From Arthrobacter sp. PAMC25284 (GTDB lineage Bacteria > Actinomycetota > Actinomycetes > Actinomycetales > Micrococcaceae): DNA of 64,000 nt. Each line of letters starts with the position of its first letter. The first letter of the stretch is position 1. The position numbers were made by a program, and so were the translations under genes. Shown here one piece after another: positions 1 to 7,194 of the stretch. The stretch spans positions 744,001 through 808,000 of the forward strand of contig NZ_CP080382.1 in the NCBI RefSeq assembly GCF_019443425.1, written 5' to 3'. The notes under the pieces were generated by a model, which worked only from the letters and a program-made list of their open reading frames with translations, ran no database searches and was not told the origin of the DNA.

Positions 1-4
1 CCTG

Positions 5-508
5 GTGAATGCGTCGGAAGAGCAGAATCTGGAAGCAATACTTCGGGATTTCAGCATCCGGGAACCCGGGCTGGACGCCGCAACGGAGCAGGCTCTGCGC
101 GCCTGGGCCGACGAATTGAGGCCAGCCTTCGCAGCCCAAACCGCCGACGAAAGATGTACCTCCATCAATGCACTTCTTGACCACGCCGCCGGAAGAATCT
201 CACTGACGACCCATGGCGGTTCCCGTCCCCACCTCCACCTCTTCCCGGAAGGAAACGACGTCCTGCCAAGGATCAAGGCCGTCACGTCGGGGGGCCTGGC
301 CCTGTTCATTGCCTGGAGCGGCGGCGAACGAATCGGCGCTTGTGCCCGGGAGAGCTGCTCTCAGGCGTTTGTAGATAGTTCAAAGGCCGGCCGCCAGCGT
401 TACTGCAGCGCCCGATGCGGAAATACCGACGCCGTAGCCCGGCACCGCCAATCCGCGAAAAGGGCCCCTTCCCCGGAAAGGAACCGCACGATCCATCAGA
501 GCAACTAA
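5..508 (+). CDS. CGNR zinc-finger protein, possibly 5' partial
   Basis: The C-terminal third carries the CGNR zinc finger: a CxxxxC pair (CARESC) and a second pair in YCSARCGN, followed by the basic stretch AVARHRQSA typical of the family. In known proteins this domain follows an ABATE/stress-type N-terminal region and the protein is presumed to act as a DNA-binding regulator. Here the N-terminal region is short (167 residues in total, against roughly 180-200 usual), and the only start visible is a GTG four bases from the window edge. The true start may therefore lie outside the window. Function beyond a likely cytosolic regulator cannot be stated. Confidence 0.75.
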   Translation: MNASEEQNLEAILRDFSIREPGLDAATEQALRAWADELRPAFAAQTADERCTSINALLDHAAGRISLTTHGGSRPHLHLFPEGNDVLPRIKAVTSGGLALFIAWSGGERIGACARESCSQAFVDSSKAGRQRYCSARCGNTDAVARHRQSAKRAPSPERNRTIHQSN

Positions 509-635
509 CTGCAGCCGGCGGGCCGAAATCTCCTGCGCGGCAAATCCTTCAGCCTTCGACTGACCTGGCCCGCCTGCGGACTCGTCACTTAACGTCCTGC
601 AGCGTGGGGACTACGGCGAAATTCTCCCGCCTCGC

Positions 636-656
636 GCCGCCAAATTGATTGGCGGC
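636..656 (+). terminator. Rho-independent terminator candidate
   Basis: An 8-bp perfect stem (GCCGCCAA pairing with TTGGCGGC) encloses the 5-nt loop ATTGA and is followed by the T-rich run TATCTCTTATTGTTTTG. It lies 128 bp after the CGNR gene and ahead of the small membrane gene at 798. Confidence 0.6.
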
Positions 657-797
657 TATCTCTTATTGTTTTGCCATGTCCAGCACTCCGATCCTGGCAT
701 AGGGTGATACGCACCACGGCCACGCGCCCAAAGCACACGGAGCGGCCGGGGCGCAAAATCAGCATGTCCATCCGCACATAAACAAAAGGAGACTCCC

Positions 798-944
798 ATG
801 TTGCTTTGGATAGCCGTCGTTATCGCTGTTCTCTGGCTTCTCGGCCTGCTCGGGAACATCGGCGGCGGGTTGATACACCTGCTTTTGGTTATTGCCGTGG
901 TCGTCCTGATTTTCCACTTCATCCGCGGCAGGTCCCGCGCTTAA
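798..944 (+). CDS. Lmo0937-like small membrane protein
   Basis: A 48-residue ORF with a strong ribosome binding site (AAAGGAG, 5 nt before ATG). The protein is almost wholly hydrophobic: two membrane segments (about residues 2-18 and 25-42) around a GNIGGG turn, ending in the basic tail RGRSRA. Size, the WLLGLLGN...IGGGLIHLLL pattern and the basic end fit the Lmo0937 family of two-helix membrane proteins, whose role is unknown but which are often stress-linked. The neighbouring CsbD gene at 1647 fits a stress context (inference). Confidence 0.7.
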   Translation: MLLWIAVVIAVLWLLGLLGNIGGGLIHLLLVIAVVVLIFHFIRGRSRA

Positions 945-1237
945 CTGCGAAACTGTGTTCCGCTGCCGCGGACGCCGAGGCGTGAGATGCCGCGGAGTTC
1001 GCGGACAGCGGTCGCTCAGAAGATGGGGGTCAACTCAAGGTAGCCGGTGGCCGTGCTGATATCCCGGGGCGGCGGCCCTGCAGCCTATTCCGTACCGTTG
1101 TCCCGTTCCTGCGCCGGAGCCGGCATTGAACGCCGCCGCCGGCTCCTTCTGCGCAGGAATCCCCTGGATGCCCACCTCCCCGAATGTGTCGGCCACGCCT
1201 ATAATCTACTTATCCCTGCGAAGGAAGATGAGCAACG

Positions 1238-1447
1238 ATGCGCGGATTTGGCAGTCGTCGAACAGGCAGCCGCAGAATCGGCCTGATCGGATTTGTGTAC
1301 CTGGCCATTGGCGTCATCGTGGCCGCCACCCACGGCTACCTTGTGGCATGGAACATTCCCGGCAACATCCTCGAAGGCCTGGTCGCGATCGTGCTCTGGC
1401 CCCTCGTGGCCATCTTCGGGGTCGATCTGCACACCCTAATCGCCTAG
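1238..1447 (+). CDS. Small membrane protein of unknown function
   Basis: A 69-residue protein: a basic N-terminus (RGFGSRRTGSRR) followed by two predicted membrane helices (about 14-32 and 42-62). The start is supported by an AAGGAAG ribosome binding site 9 nt upstream, and a TATAAT hexamer sits at 1200-1205, consistent with a -10 box, although no good -35 is visible. No family is recognised. The basic N-terminus followed by helices suggests a positive-inside orientation. It sits among other small stress-type genes. Confidence 0.55.
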   Translation: MRGFGSRRTGSRRIGLIGFVYLAIGVIVAATHGYLVAWNIPGNILEGLVAIVLWPLVAIFGVDLHTLIA

Positions 1448-1646
1448 TCCCCTCAAGCTGGCACCGAATATCCGGTGCCGTAATCTCGGCCCGGAATCTC
1501 CGGACGGCACTGATCCCCGCGAGGCCTTGGACGACCCGATATTTGGGTTGTCCACGGCACCCATTCGAGACAGTTTCGTCCCTACAATTAGGTGTCGGCC
1601 TCTGCGGCATTCAAGTCGCGGGAGCGACCAAAAAAGGAGAACCGCC

Positions 1647-1823
1647 ATGGGTTTGGGAGACAAGATCCATAACGCTGCCGAGAAACTCCACGGTAAGGGC
1701 AAAGAAGCCACTGGTGACGCCACCGGCAATGACCGGCTGAAGGCCGAGGGCAAAAGCCATCAGGTCAAAGCCGATCTCAAGCAGGCCGGCGAAAAAATCA
1801 AGGACGCCTTCAAGAAGCACTAA
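1647..1823 (+). CDS. CsbD family stress protein
   Basis: A 58-residue hydrophilic, lysine-rich protein beginning MGLGDKIHNAAEKLHGKGKE, with the CsbD pattern of AEKLxGKxKEATGxxTGNxxLxAEGK and a lysine-rich end. CsbD proteins in Bacillus are sigma-B controlled; the molecular role is unknown. ATG at 1647 is chosen because AAAAAGGAGA lies 6 nt upstream; an in-frame ATG 40 codons earlier would add a sequence unlike the family. A terminator-like hairpin follows directly. Confidence 0.88.
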   Translation: MGLGDKIHNAAEKLHGKGKEATGDATGNDRLKAEGKSHQVKADLKQAGEKIKDAFKKH

Positions 1824-1842
1824 TACAAACAGCCCGACGAAA

Positions 1843-1874
1843 GCGCGGCGGACGGATCGCAACCTCCGCCGCGC
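1843..1874 (+). terminator. Hairpin after csbD-like gene
   Basis: A perfect 10-bp stem (GCGCGGCGGA with TCCGCCGCGC) and a 12-nt loop, 20 bp after the CsbD stop codon. There is no T-tract, so it may act as an intrinsic terminator or simply stabilise the transcript end. Confidence 0.5.
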
Positions 1875-2191
1875 CAACGAGCGCCGTCCAAACATCTACA
1901 CAGCATCTGTCACGCCCACATGCCATCCCGGCCGCAGCGATCTCAGAACCACCGCAGCTGCCCCGAATGGCGCCAACCCGCGGGATGCGTGCCACCCCCG
2001 ATCTGAGCCCCGGTGCCGCGTTACGGGATCCACCGGGCGCCGCGAACAGGGCTACTCCGGGAGGCCTTCGTCAGGACCGGACGCTGGCCACCGACTGAGC
2101 TGGCCACAAACTGGGCTGACCACCGTCCCGCGGACCATCTTCGACGACTTCAAGACCCGGAACTTGCCTGGGCCGGGACCGGGAACTCCCG
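1875..2191. other. Intergenic stretch, no gene seen
   Basis: This stretch lies between the CsbD hairpin and the convergent DUF1003 gene. Both strands were read; open frames here lack ribosome binding sites and family resemblance. No repeat or regulatory motif stood out. Confidence 0.4.
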
Positions 2192-2629
2192 TCAGGTGTG
2201 CGGGCCGCGTGCCGGGTCAACACCCTGCGCGGTCGCCAGCCGTTTCAGGTCCTGGAGGATTTGCAGTTGCTGGTTGTTGACAGCCATCAGCAGCTCGATT
2301 TCTGCTTTGGCCTGCACGTTGGTGTCGTAATCGTGCTGCGCCATCGCCGCGGCGATGGCGTCCTGCCGTTTGGCGGCGATGAGCAGGATTGCGCCTTGGA
2401 GTCCGGCCAGCATGGAGAGCAAGAGGTTCAGCAGGATATAGGGATACGGGTCCCAGGCGTTGGTTGCCAGCGCCAAGGTATTAATGGCGGCCCAAATCAA
2501 CATAAAACCGATAAAGCTTCCCACGAAGGGCCAACTGCCCATCCCGTTGCGCATAACATCGGCGGCCCGCTGGCCTTGGGTCAGGGATGCCGTGTGCCTG
2601 TCGTGCCAGGTCTGGTGTCGATCTTTCAT
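2192..2629 (-). CDS. DUF1003 domain membrane protein
   Basis: A 145-residue protein with the DUF1003 layout: a charged N-terminus (TQGQRAADVMRN), the motif GSWPFVGSFIGFMLIWAAIN forming helix 1, the DPYPYILLNLLLS segment, and helix 2 (MLAGLQGAILLIAAKRQ), ending in a soluble helical tail rich in Q, D and L. The D-x-Y-P-Y-I-L-L-N sequence is the most conserved part of the family. Function is unknown; DUF1003 proteins are two-helix inner-membrane proteins. It is convergent with the CsbD-like gene and monocistronic as far as can be seen. Confidence 0.85.
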   Translation of the reverse strand: MKDRHQTWHDRHTASLTQGQRAADVMRNGMGSWPFVGSFIGFMLIWAAINTLALATNAWDPYPYILLNLLLSMLAGLQGAILLIAAKRQDAIAAAMAQHDYDTNVQAKAEIELLMAVNNQQLQILQDLKRLATAQGVDPARGPHT

Positions 2630-2794
2630 GACTTAGCGTAGTCCCGGCGGGGTTTAGCAGCCGGCGGGTCCACCAGCGGGCACCAAATCCTACGGCAGGC
2701 TGCGCCTGGACGTGCGCAGCCTGCCGCTTGAAAGCATCGTCTACCCGGTCCGGTCCGGCACGAGGTCCGGCTCCACGTCTGCCACGGCGTCCGG

Positions 2795-4708
2795 TCAGGC
2801 CGGCTCGGGCAGCCGGACCGGCAGAAGAGGTGCGAAGAAGGCGGCGAGCTCCGCCGTCGCCGTGAGCGGCAGGACGTTGGCCACGTACTGGTCCGGCCGG
2901 ACAACCACCACCACGCCGCCACGGTCGAGGCCGCGCTGTTCAAAGATGTCCGCGGCCGGATCGGCCGCGTAGACCTTCTCGTAGTCCGTGAGCTGGAAGG
3001 GTCCGACCTGTGGCTTGAAAATAGCCGGCACGGCGCAGATGTCTACGCTGGTGTGGTCCTGCTGGTAGATCACCTTCACGTCAAACCAGGCGTCGACGTC
3101 GGCCCCCTCCGGGGTGGCGGCGAGCGGCGATTCCGGCGCGGTCGCGATCCACTCGGCGAAGTCGGCGACGGCCGACGCCGCACCTTCTCCGGCGGTCGGC
3201 GCTGCCCCGTCGGCGAAGACGTAGATGCGCCACCGGCCATCGGCTGTGGCGTGATGGCCGAGGTGCACCGGATTGGTGTCGCAGACCCGCACGGCAGGCG
3301 CGGATTTGAAGCGCTTGCCGATGGTGAAGCCGGTGGCCAGGCCCTGGTGTGTGGGCGCGCCGATCAGTATGGAGGGGGCGTATTCGGTCATGAATCCGGC
3401 GGGGAACTCCGCGGTCCGCACGTAGAAGTCCTCAAGCTCGGAGGGGCTGTCGAACTCCTCGGGCTTCTTCGCCATCAGCGAGGACCACTCCTTGTCGAAG
3501 GCGATGAGGTCCTTCGCCACCACCTGGCGCTCCGCCGAGTACGTGGACAGCAGTGCCTCCGGGCTGCGGCCCTCGAGCACGTGTCCCAGCTTCCAGCCAA
3601 TATTGAAGCCGTCCTGCATGGAGACATTCATGCCCTGGCCCGCCTTGGCGCTGTGCGTGTGGCACGCATCGCCGGTGATAAACACCCTCGGCGTCCGCGT
3701 ACCGCGCTGCTCCGGCAGGACGTCATCGAACCGGTCGGTGAGGCGGTGGCCGACCTCGTACACGCTGTGCCAGGCGACGTTGCGGACATCGAGCGTGTAG
3801 GGGTGCAGGATCTCGTTGGCCTTGCCGATGATCTCCTCGATGGTCGTGTTGCGCACAGCGCCGTTGTCATTCTCGTCAACCTCGCCGAGGTCAACGTACA
3901 TGCGGAAGAGATGCCCGCCTTCGCGCGGGATCAGCAGGATACTGCCGCCCGTTCCGGACTGGATCGCGCACTTCGTGCGGATGTCGGGGAAGTCCGTGAC
4001 GGCCACGATATCCATCACGCCCCAGGCGTGGTTGGCCTTGTCGCCGGCCAGCGTGCAGCCGATCGACTCGCGCACCTTGCTGCGCGCGCCGTCCGCACCG
4101 ACGACGTACTTGGCCCGGACAATGCGCTCCCGGCCTTCGTCGGGACCGGCCGTATGCAGGAGCGTCACAGTCACGGGATAGTCGCCTTGACCGGAGACCT
4201 CGAGGCTGCGGAACTCGTACCCGTAGTCCGGCGACATCCGCGCGGGCGAGTTAGCCATGAACTCGGCGAAGTAGTCCAGGACCCGGGCCTGGTTGACGAT
4301 GAGGTGCGGGAATTCGCTGACCCCGGCCGGGTCGTCTGCGGCGCGGGCGCTCCGGACGATGCGCGAGGAATCCAAGGGGTCCGGCTTCCAGAATGCCATC
4401 TCGGTAATCCGGTACGCCTCGGCGATGATCCGCTCGGCGAAGCCAAAAGCCTGGAACGTCTCGACGCTGCGGGCCTGGATGCCGTCGGCCTGTCCGATGG
4501 CGAGCCTGCCGCCCCGGCGTTCCACGATCCGAGTCGTGATTCCCGGGAACCGGGACAGCTGCGCGGCGGTGAGCATACCGGCGGGCCCGGTGCCCACGAT
4601 GAGGACGTCGACCTCTTCGGGAAGCTCCGCGGGACGGTTGATTCCGACGCCGGCGGCCGGCTGGACTCGCGGGTCACCGGATACGTATCCGTGGTGGTGA
4701 AACTGCAC
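2795..4708 (-). CDS. FAD-dependent aromatic hydroxylase (MobA / phenol 2-monooxygenase family)
   Basis: A 637-residue class A flavoprotein monooxygenase. The FAD-binding GxGxxG (VGTGPAGML, about residue 39) opens the protein, the DG motif (VGADGARS) follows, and the GD motif (FITGDACHTHSAKAGQGMN) binds FAD ribityl and pyrophosphate. The C-terminal 170 residues match the thioredoxin-like dimerisation domain of phenol hydroxylases. Length and the opening MQFHHHGY resemble 3-hydroxybenzoate 4-monooxygenase (MobA, about 639 residues). Next to a homoprotocatechuate ring-cleavage set, a likely role is hydroxylation of a hydroxyphenylacetate or hydroxybenzoate (inference); the exact substrate is not shown by sequence. 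A 21-bp operator lies 59 bp upstream of its start. Confidence 0.85.
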   Translation of the reverse strand: MQFHHHGYVSGDPRVQPAAGVGINRPAELPEEVDVLIVGTGPAGMLTAAQLSRFPGITTRIVERRGGRLAIGQADGIQARSVETFQAFGFAERIIAEAYRITEMAFWKPDPLDSSRIVRSARAADDPAGVSEFPHLIVNQARVLDYFAEFMANSPARMSPDYGYEFRSLEVSGQGDYPVTVTLLHTAGPDEGRERIVRAKYVVGADGARSKVRESIGCTLAGDKANHAWGVMDIVAVTDFPDIRTKCAIQSGTGGSILLIPREGGHLFRMYVDLGEVDENDNGAVRNTTIEEIIGKANEILHPYTLDVRNVAWHSVYEVGHRLTDRFDDVLPEQRGTRTPRVFITGDACHTHSAKAGQGMNVSMQDGFNIGWKLGHVLEGRSPEALLSTYSAERQVVAKDLIAFDKEWSSLMAKKPEEFDSPSELEDFYVRTAEFPAGFMTEYAPSILIGAPTHQGLATGFTIGKRFKSAPAVRVCDTNPVHLGHHATADGRWRIYVFADGAAPTAGEGAASAVADFAEWIATAPESPLAATPEGADVDAWFDVKVIYQQDHTSVDICAVPAIFKPQVGPFQLTDYEKVYAADPAADIFEQRGLDRGGVVVVVRPDQYVANVLPLTATAELAAFFAPLLPVRLPEPA

Positions 4709-4766
4709 GGGCTTTCCTCACTTCGTTGTATGGCTGTCCGTCGTCGTGTTCTGCAGTTCAAAGACA

Positions 4767-4787
4767 TGTGTTCTATATTAGAACACA
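4767..4787. promoter_or_regulatory. Perfect inverted repeat operator upstream of the hydroxylase
   Basis: Two 9-bp arms (TGTGTTCTA and TAGAACACA) are separated by TAT. The site is 59 bp upstream of the hydroxylase start on the minus strand, in an AT-rich patch unlike the surrounding DNA. This is the usual form of a dimeric repressor or activator site. The GntR protein encoded at 6446 is one candidate, but the different site at 4926 fits GntR better, so a second regulator may be involved. Confidence 0.6.
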
Positions 4788-4894
4788 ACATTCGATAATT
4801 GAATCAGAGTTTGCAGTCCACACGCTACGCCAGGTGTGACGCGCATGACAAGTGGTCGAACTTCCGGGCGTACAAAGTCCGGCGCCCAGGGTGG

Positions 4895-4935
4895 TTGACG
4901 CCCGGCAATTCCTGGGTCATAGTTTTCGTATACGA
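4895..4935 (+). promoter_or_regulatory. Promoter of the catabolic operon with overlapping GntR-type operator
   Basis: A -35 box TTGACG (4895-4900), 17 bp spacing and a -10 box CATAGT (4918-4923) precede the TTG-started gene at 4960. Directly after the -10 box lies TCGTATACGA (4926-4935), a perfect palindrome agreeing with the FadR/FCD-type GntR consensus t.GTa.tAC.a. Its place over the transcription start predicts repression by the GntR protein encoded in the same operon, relieved by a pathway intermediate (inference). Confidence 0.6.
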
Positions 4936-4959
4936 TTTCGTACTTGATGAGGAGACATC

Positions 4960-6453
4960 TTGGAGCAGGTCAACGACGACACCCTGGCAGGGGCCGGCAA
5001 GGTCATCGCCGTCCACGTGAACTACCCCAGCCGGGCAGCACAACGGGGCCGCACCCCGGAGCTGCCGTCCTACTTCCTCAAGCCCTCCTCCTCACTGGCC
5101 GTCAGCGGCTCCACAGTGGAACGCCCCGCGGGCTGCGAGCTACTCGGCTATGAGGGCGAGATCGCGCTCATCATCGGCGCACCCGCCCGCCACGTCAGCA
5201 TCGCCGACGCTTGGAGCCACGTCCGCTGGGTCACCGCCAGCAACGACCTGGGCGTCTACGACCTCCGCTACGCGGACAAGGGTTCCAACCTGCGGTCCAA
5301 GGGCGGTGACGGCTTCACACCGGTCGGGCCCGGCCTCCTCCCGGCCGACGAAGTAGACCCCGCGGCGCTTCGGATCCGGACCTGGCACAACGGCAACCTC
5401 GTCCAGGACGACACCACAGCGGACCTGCTCTTCCCGTTCGCCCGGCTCATCGCGGACCTGTCCCAGCTCCTCACCCTCGAAGAGGGCGACATCATCCTCA
5501 CCGGCACCCCCGCCGGCGCCTCCGTCGCCCACCCCGGTGACGCCGTCGAGATTGAAGTCAGCACCACGGCGGCCGGGGCCGGACTGAGCACCGGCCGGCT
5601 CAGGACCACAGTCTTGGAAGGCACGACGGCGTTCGCGGACTTCGGCGCGCGGCCCAAGACCGACGATCATCAACGCGAGGAAGCCTATGGCTCACGCGCA
5701 GCCGCCGGACTGGCGGAGTCCGCAGAGACGGCACCGGTGCTCACTCCGGAACTGAAGGCCAAGCTCGAAAGTGTCGCCACGGCCACGTTGTCCTCCCAGC
5801 TGCGCAAGCGCGGGCTCAACAACGTCAGCATCGACGGCCTCCAGGCCACCCGACCGGACAAGCGCATCGTCGGGCTCGCCCGCACCCTCCGGTACGTGCC
5901 GAACCGCGAAGATCTCTTCAAGACCCACGGTGCCGGATTCAACGCGCAAAAACGCGCCATCGACTCCGTCAATCCCGGTGAAATCCTGGTCATGGAGGCC
6001 CGCGGGGAAAAGGGCACCGGAACCATCGGCGACATTCTGGCGATGCGCGCCCAGGTCCGCGGCGCGGCCGCCATCATCACCGACGGCGGCGTGCGGGACT
6101 TCTCCGCCGTCGCCGCGATGGACATGCCAACTTATTACGCCAACCCGCACCCGGCCGTGCTGGGACGCCGCCACATTCCCTGGGACACGGACATCACCAT
6201 CGCCTGCGGCGGCACCACCGTCCAGCCCGGCGACATCATCGTCGCCGATTCGGACGGCATCCTCGTGATCCCGCCGGCTGTCGCCGCGGACCTCGTGGAG
6301 GACTGCATCGAACAGGAAAAGGAAGAGACCTTCATCCTCGAAATGGTCAGCCAAGGCAACAGCGTGGACGGGCTCTACCCGCTCAACCCGGAGTGGCGCG
6401 CCCGCTACACCGACTGGGCGGCCGGCCGGGAATCGGTGCAGGGCAATGACTGA
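4960..6453 (+). CDS. Fusion of FAH-family isomerase/decarboxylase with an RraA-like domain
   Basis: A 497-residue two-domain protein. Residues 1-225 are a fumarylacetoacetate-hydrolase fold with the metal-site pattern YEGEIALIIG, SNDLGVYD and TGTPAGAS, as in HpaG (OPET decarboxylase/HHDD isomerase). Residues 250-485 are an RraA/HMG-aldolase-like domain with ITDGGVRD and GDIIVADSDGILVIP. E. coli HpaG consists of two FAH domains; here the second half is replaced by RraA, a family that includes oxo-acid aldolases and decarboxylases. TTG at 4960 is chosen because GAGGAG lies 6 nt upstream. Its end overlaps the GntR gene by 8 bp. It probably performs the decarboxylation/isomerisation steps between HpaE and HpaH (inference). 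Confidence 0.85.
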   Translation: MEQVNDDTLAGAGKVIAVHVNYPSRAAQRGRTPELPSYFLKPSSSLAVSGSTVERPAGCELLGYEGEIALIIGAPARHVSIADAWSHVRWVTASNDLGVYDLRYADKGSNLRSKGGDGFTPVGPGLLPADEVDPAALRIRTWHNGNLVQDDTTADLLFPFARLIADLSQLLTLEEGDIILTGTPAGASVAHPGDAVEIEVSTTAAGAGLSTGRLRTTVLEGTTAFADFGARPKTDDHQREEAYGSRAAAGLAESAETAPVLTPELKAKLESVATATLSSQLRKRGLNNVSIDGLQATRPDKRIVGLARTLRYVPNREDLFKTHGAGFNAQKRAIDSVNPGEILVMEARGEKGTGTIGDILAMRAQVRGAAAIITDGGVRDFSAVAAMDMPTYYANPHPAVLGRRHIPWDTDITIACGGTTVQPGDIIVADSDGILVIPPAVAADLVEDCIEQEKEETFILEMVSQGNSVDGLYPLNPEWRARYTDWAAGRESVQGND

Positions 6454-7108
6454 CCACGCCGCCCCGCTCGGCAGCAAGTCCGAACAGGCCTACAGCACCG
6501 TTAAGGCCCGGATTGTTGAGGGGGCCTACTCCCCCGGCTACCGTCTGGTCCTGGCCAAGATCGCTGAGGACCTCGGCGTCAGTGTGGTCCCCGTCCGGGA
6601 AGCCATCCGCCGGCTCGAAGCCGAAGGTCTCGTGACCTTCGAGCGCAACGTCGGCGCCACCGTCGCCGGCATCGACCCGACCGAATACCTGTACACGATG
6701 CAAACCCTGAGTATCGTCGAGGGTGCCGCCACGGCCCTGTCCGCACCGCTGATCGACGCCGCGGCCATCGCCCGGGCGCGGGCCGTGAACGTCCAGATGC
6801 GGGACTGCCTGGAGCACTTTGACCCCGTCCGGTTCACCGCGCTGAACCAGGACTTCCACAGCGTCCTCTTTGAGCACTGCCCCAATCCGCACATCCTGGA
6901 CCTCGTCCACCGGGGCTGGAACCGGCTGGCGTCCCTCCGGTCCTCGACGTTCCGTTTCGTCCCCGGCCGGGCCCGCGATTCCGTCGCCGAACACGAGGCC
7001 CTGCTGCAGCTCATCGAGTCCGGCGCCGGCGCGGATGAGATTGAACGAGCCGCCCGCCGGCACCGCAGCGCCACCCTCGACGCCTACCTGGCCCAGGCCG
7101 CCCACTAA
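6446..7108 (+). CDS. GntR family regulator with FCD domain
   Basis: A 220-residue regulator. Residues 10-75 form the GntR winged helix (AYSTVKARIVEGAYSPG, then VPVREAIRRLEAEGLV), and residues 90-215 the helical FCD ligand domain with metal-site pattern residues D, H and H spread through NQDFHSVLF and SVAEHEALL. It is translationally coupled to the FAH-RraA gene. By position it is the specific regulator of the homoprotocatechuate operon, most likely a repressor acting at the TCGTATACGA site at 4926. The effector is unknown; a pathway intermediate is typical for FCD proteins. Confidence 0.92.
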   Translation: MTDHAAPLGSKSEQAYSTVKARIVEGAYSPGYRLVLAKIAEDLGVSVVPVREAIRRLEAEGLVTFERNVGATVAGIDPTEYLYTMQTLSIVEGAATALSAPLIDAAAIARARAVNVQMRDCLEHFDPVRFTALNQDFHSVLFEHCPNPHILDLVHRGWNRLASLRSSTFRFVPGRARDSVAEHEALLQLIESGAGADEIERAARRHRSATLDAYLAQAAH

Positions 7109-7112
7109 ACAA

Positions 7113-7169
7113 CGCGGGGTCACTTCTCGCCCATAAAAGCACGCCGGATGGGCGAGAAGTGACCCCGCG
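7113..7169. repeat. Long perfect inverted repeat (21-bp arms, 15-nt loop)
   Basis: The left arm at 7113-7133 and the right arm at 7149-7169 are exact reverse complements (start CGCGGGGTCACTTCTCGCCC). The element lies between the GntR stop and the hpaE ribosome binding site, inside the operon. It has no T-tract. It could be a transcription attenuator limiting downstream expression, an mRNA-stabilising hairpin, or a REP/MITE-like intergenic element. No second copy was noticed in this window. Confidence 0.8.
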
Positions 7170-7194
7170 ATGGATCAAAGAATAAGGAAAAACA

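Noticed and set aside
3053..4798. 581-codon plus-strand ORF
   Set aside because: Exact antisense shadow of the FAD hydroxylase; composition is G/V/R-rich, with no domain and no ribosome binding site.
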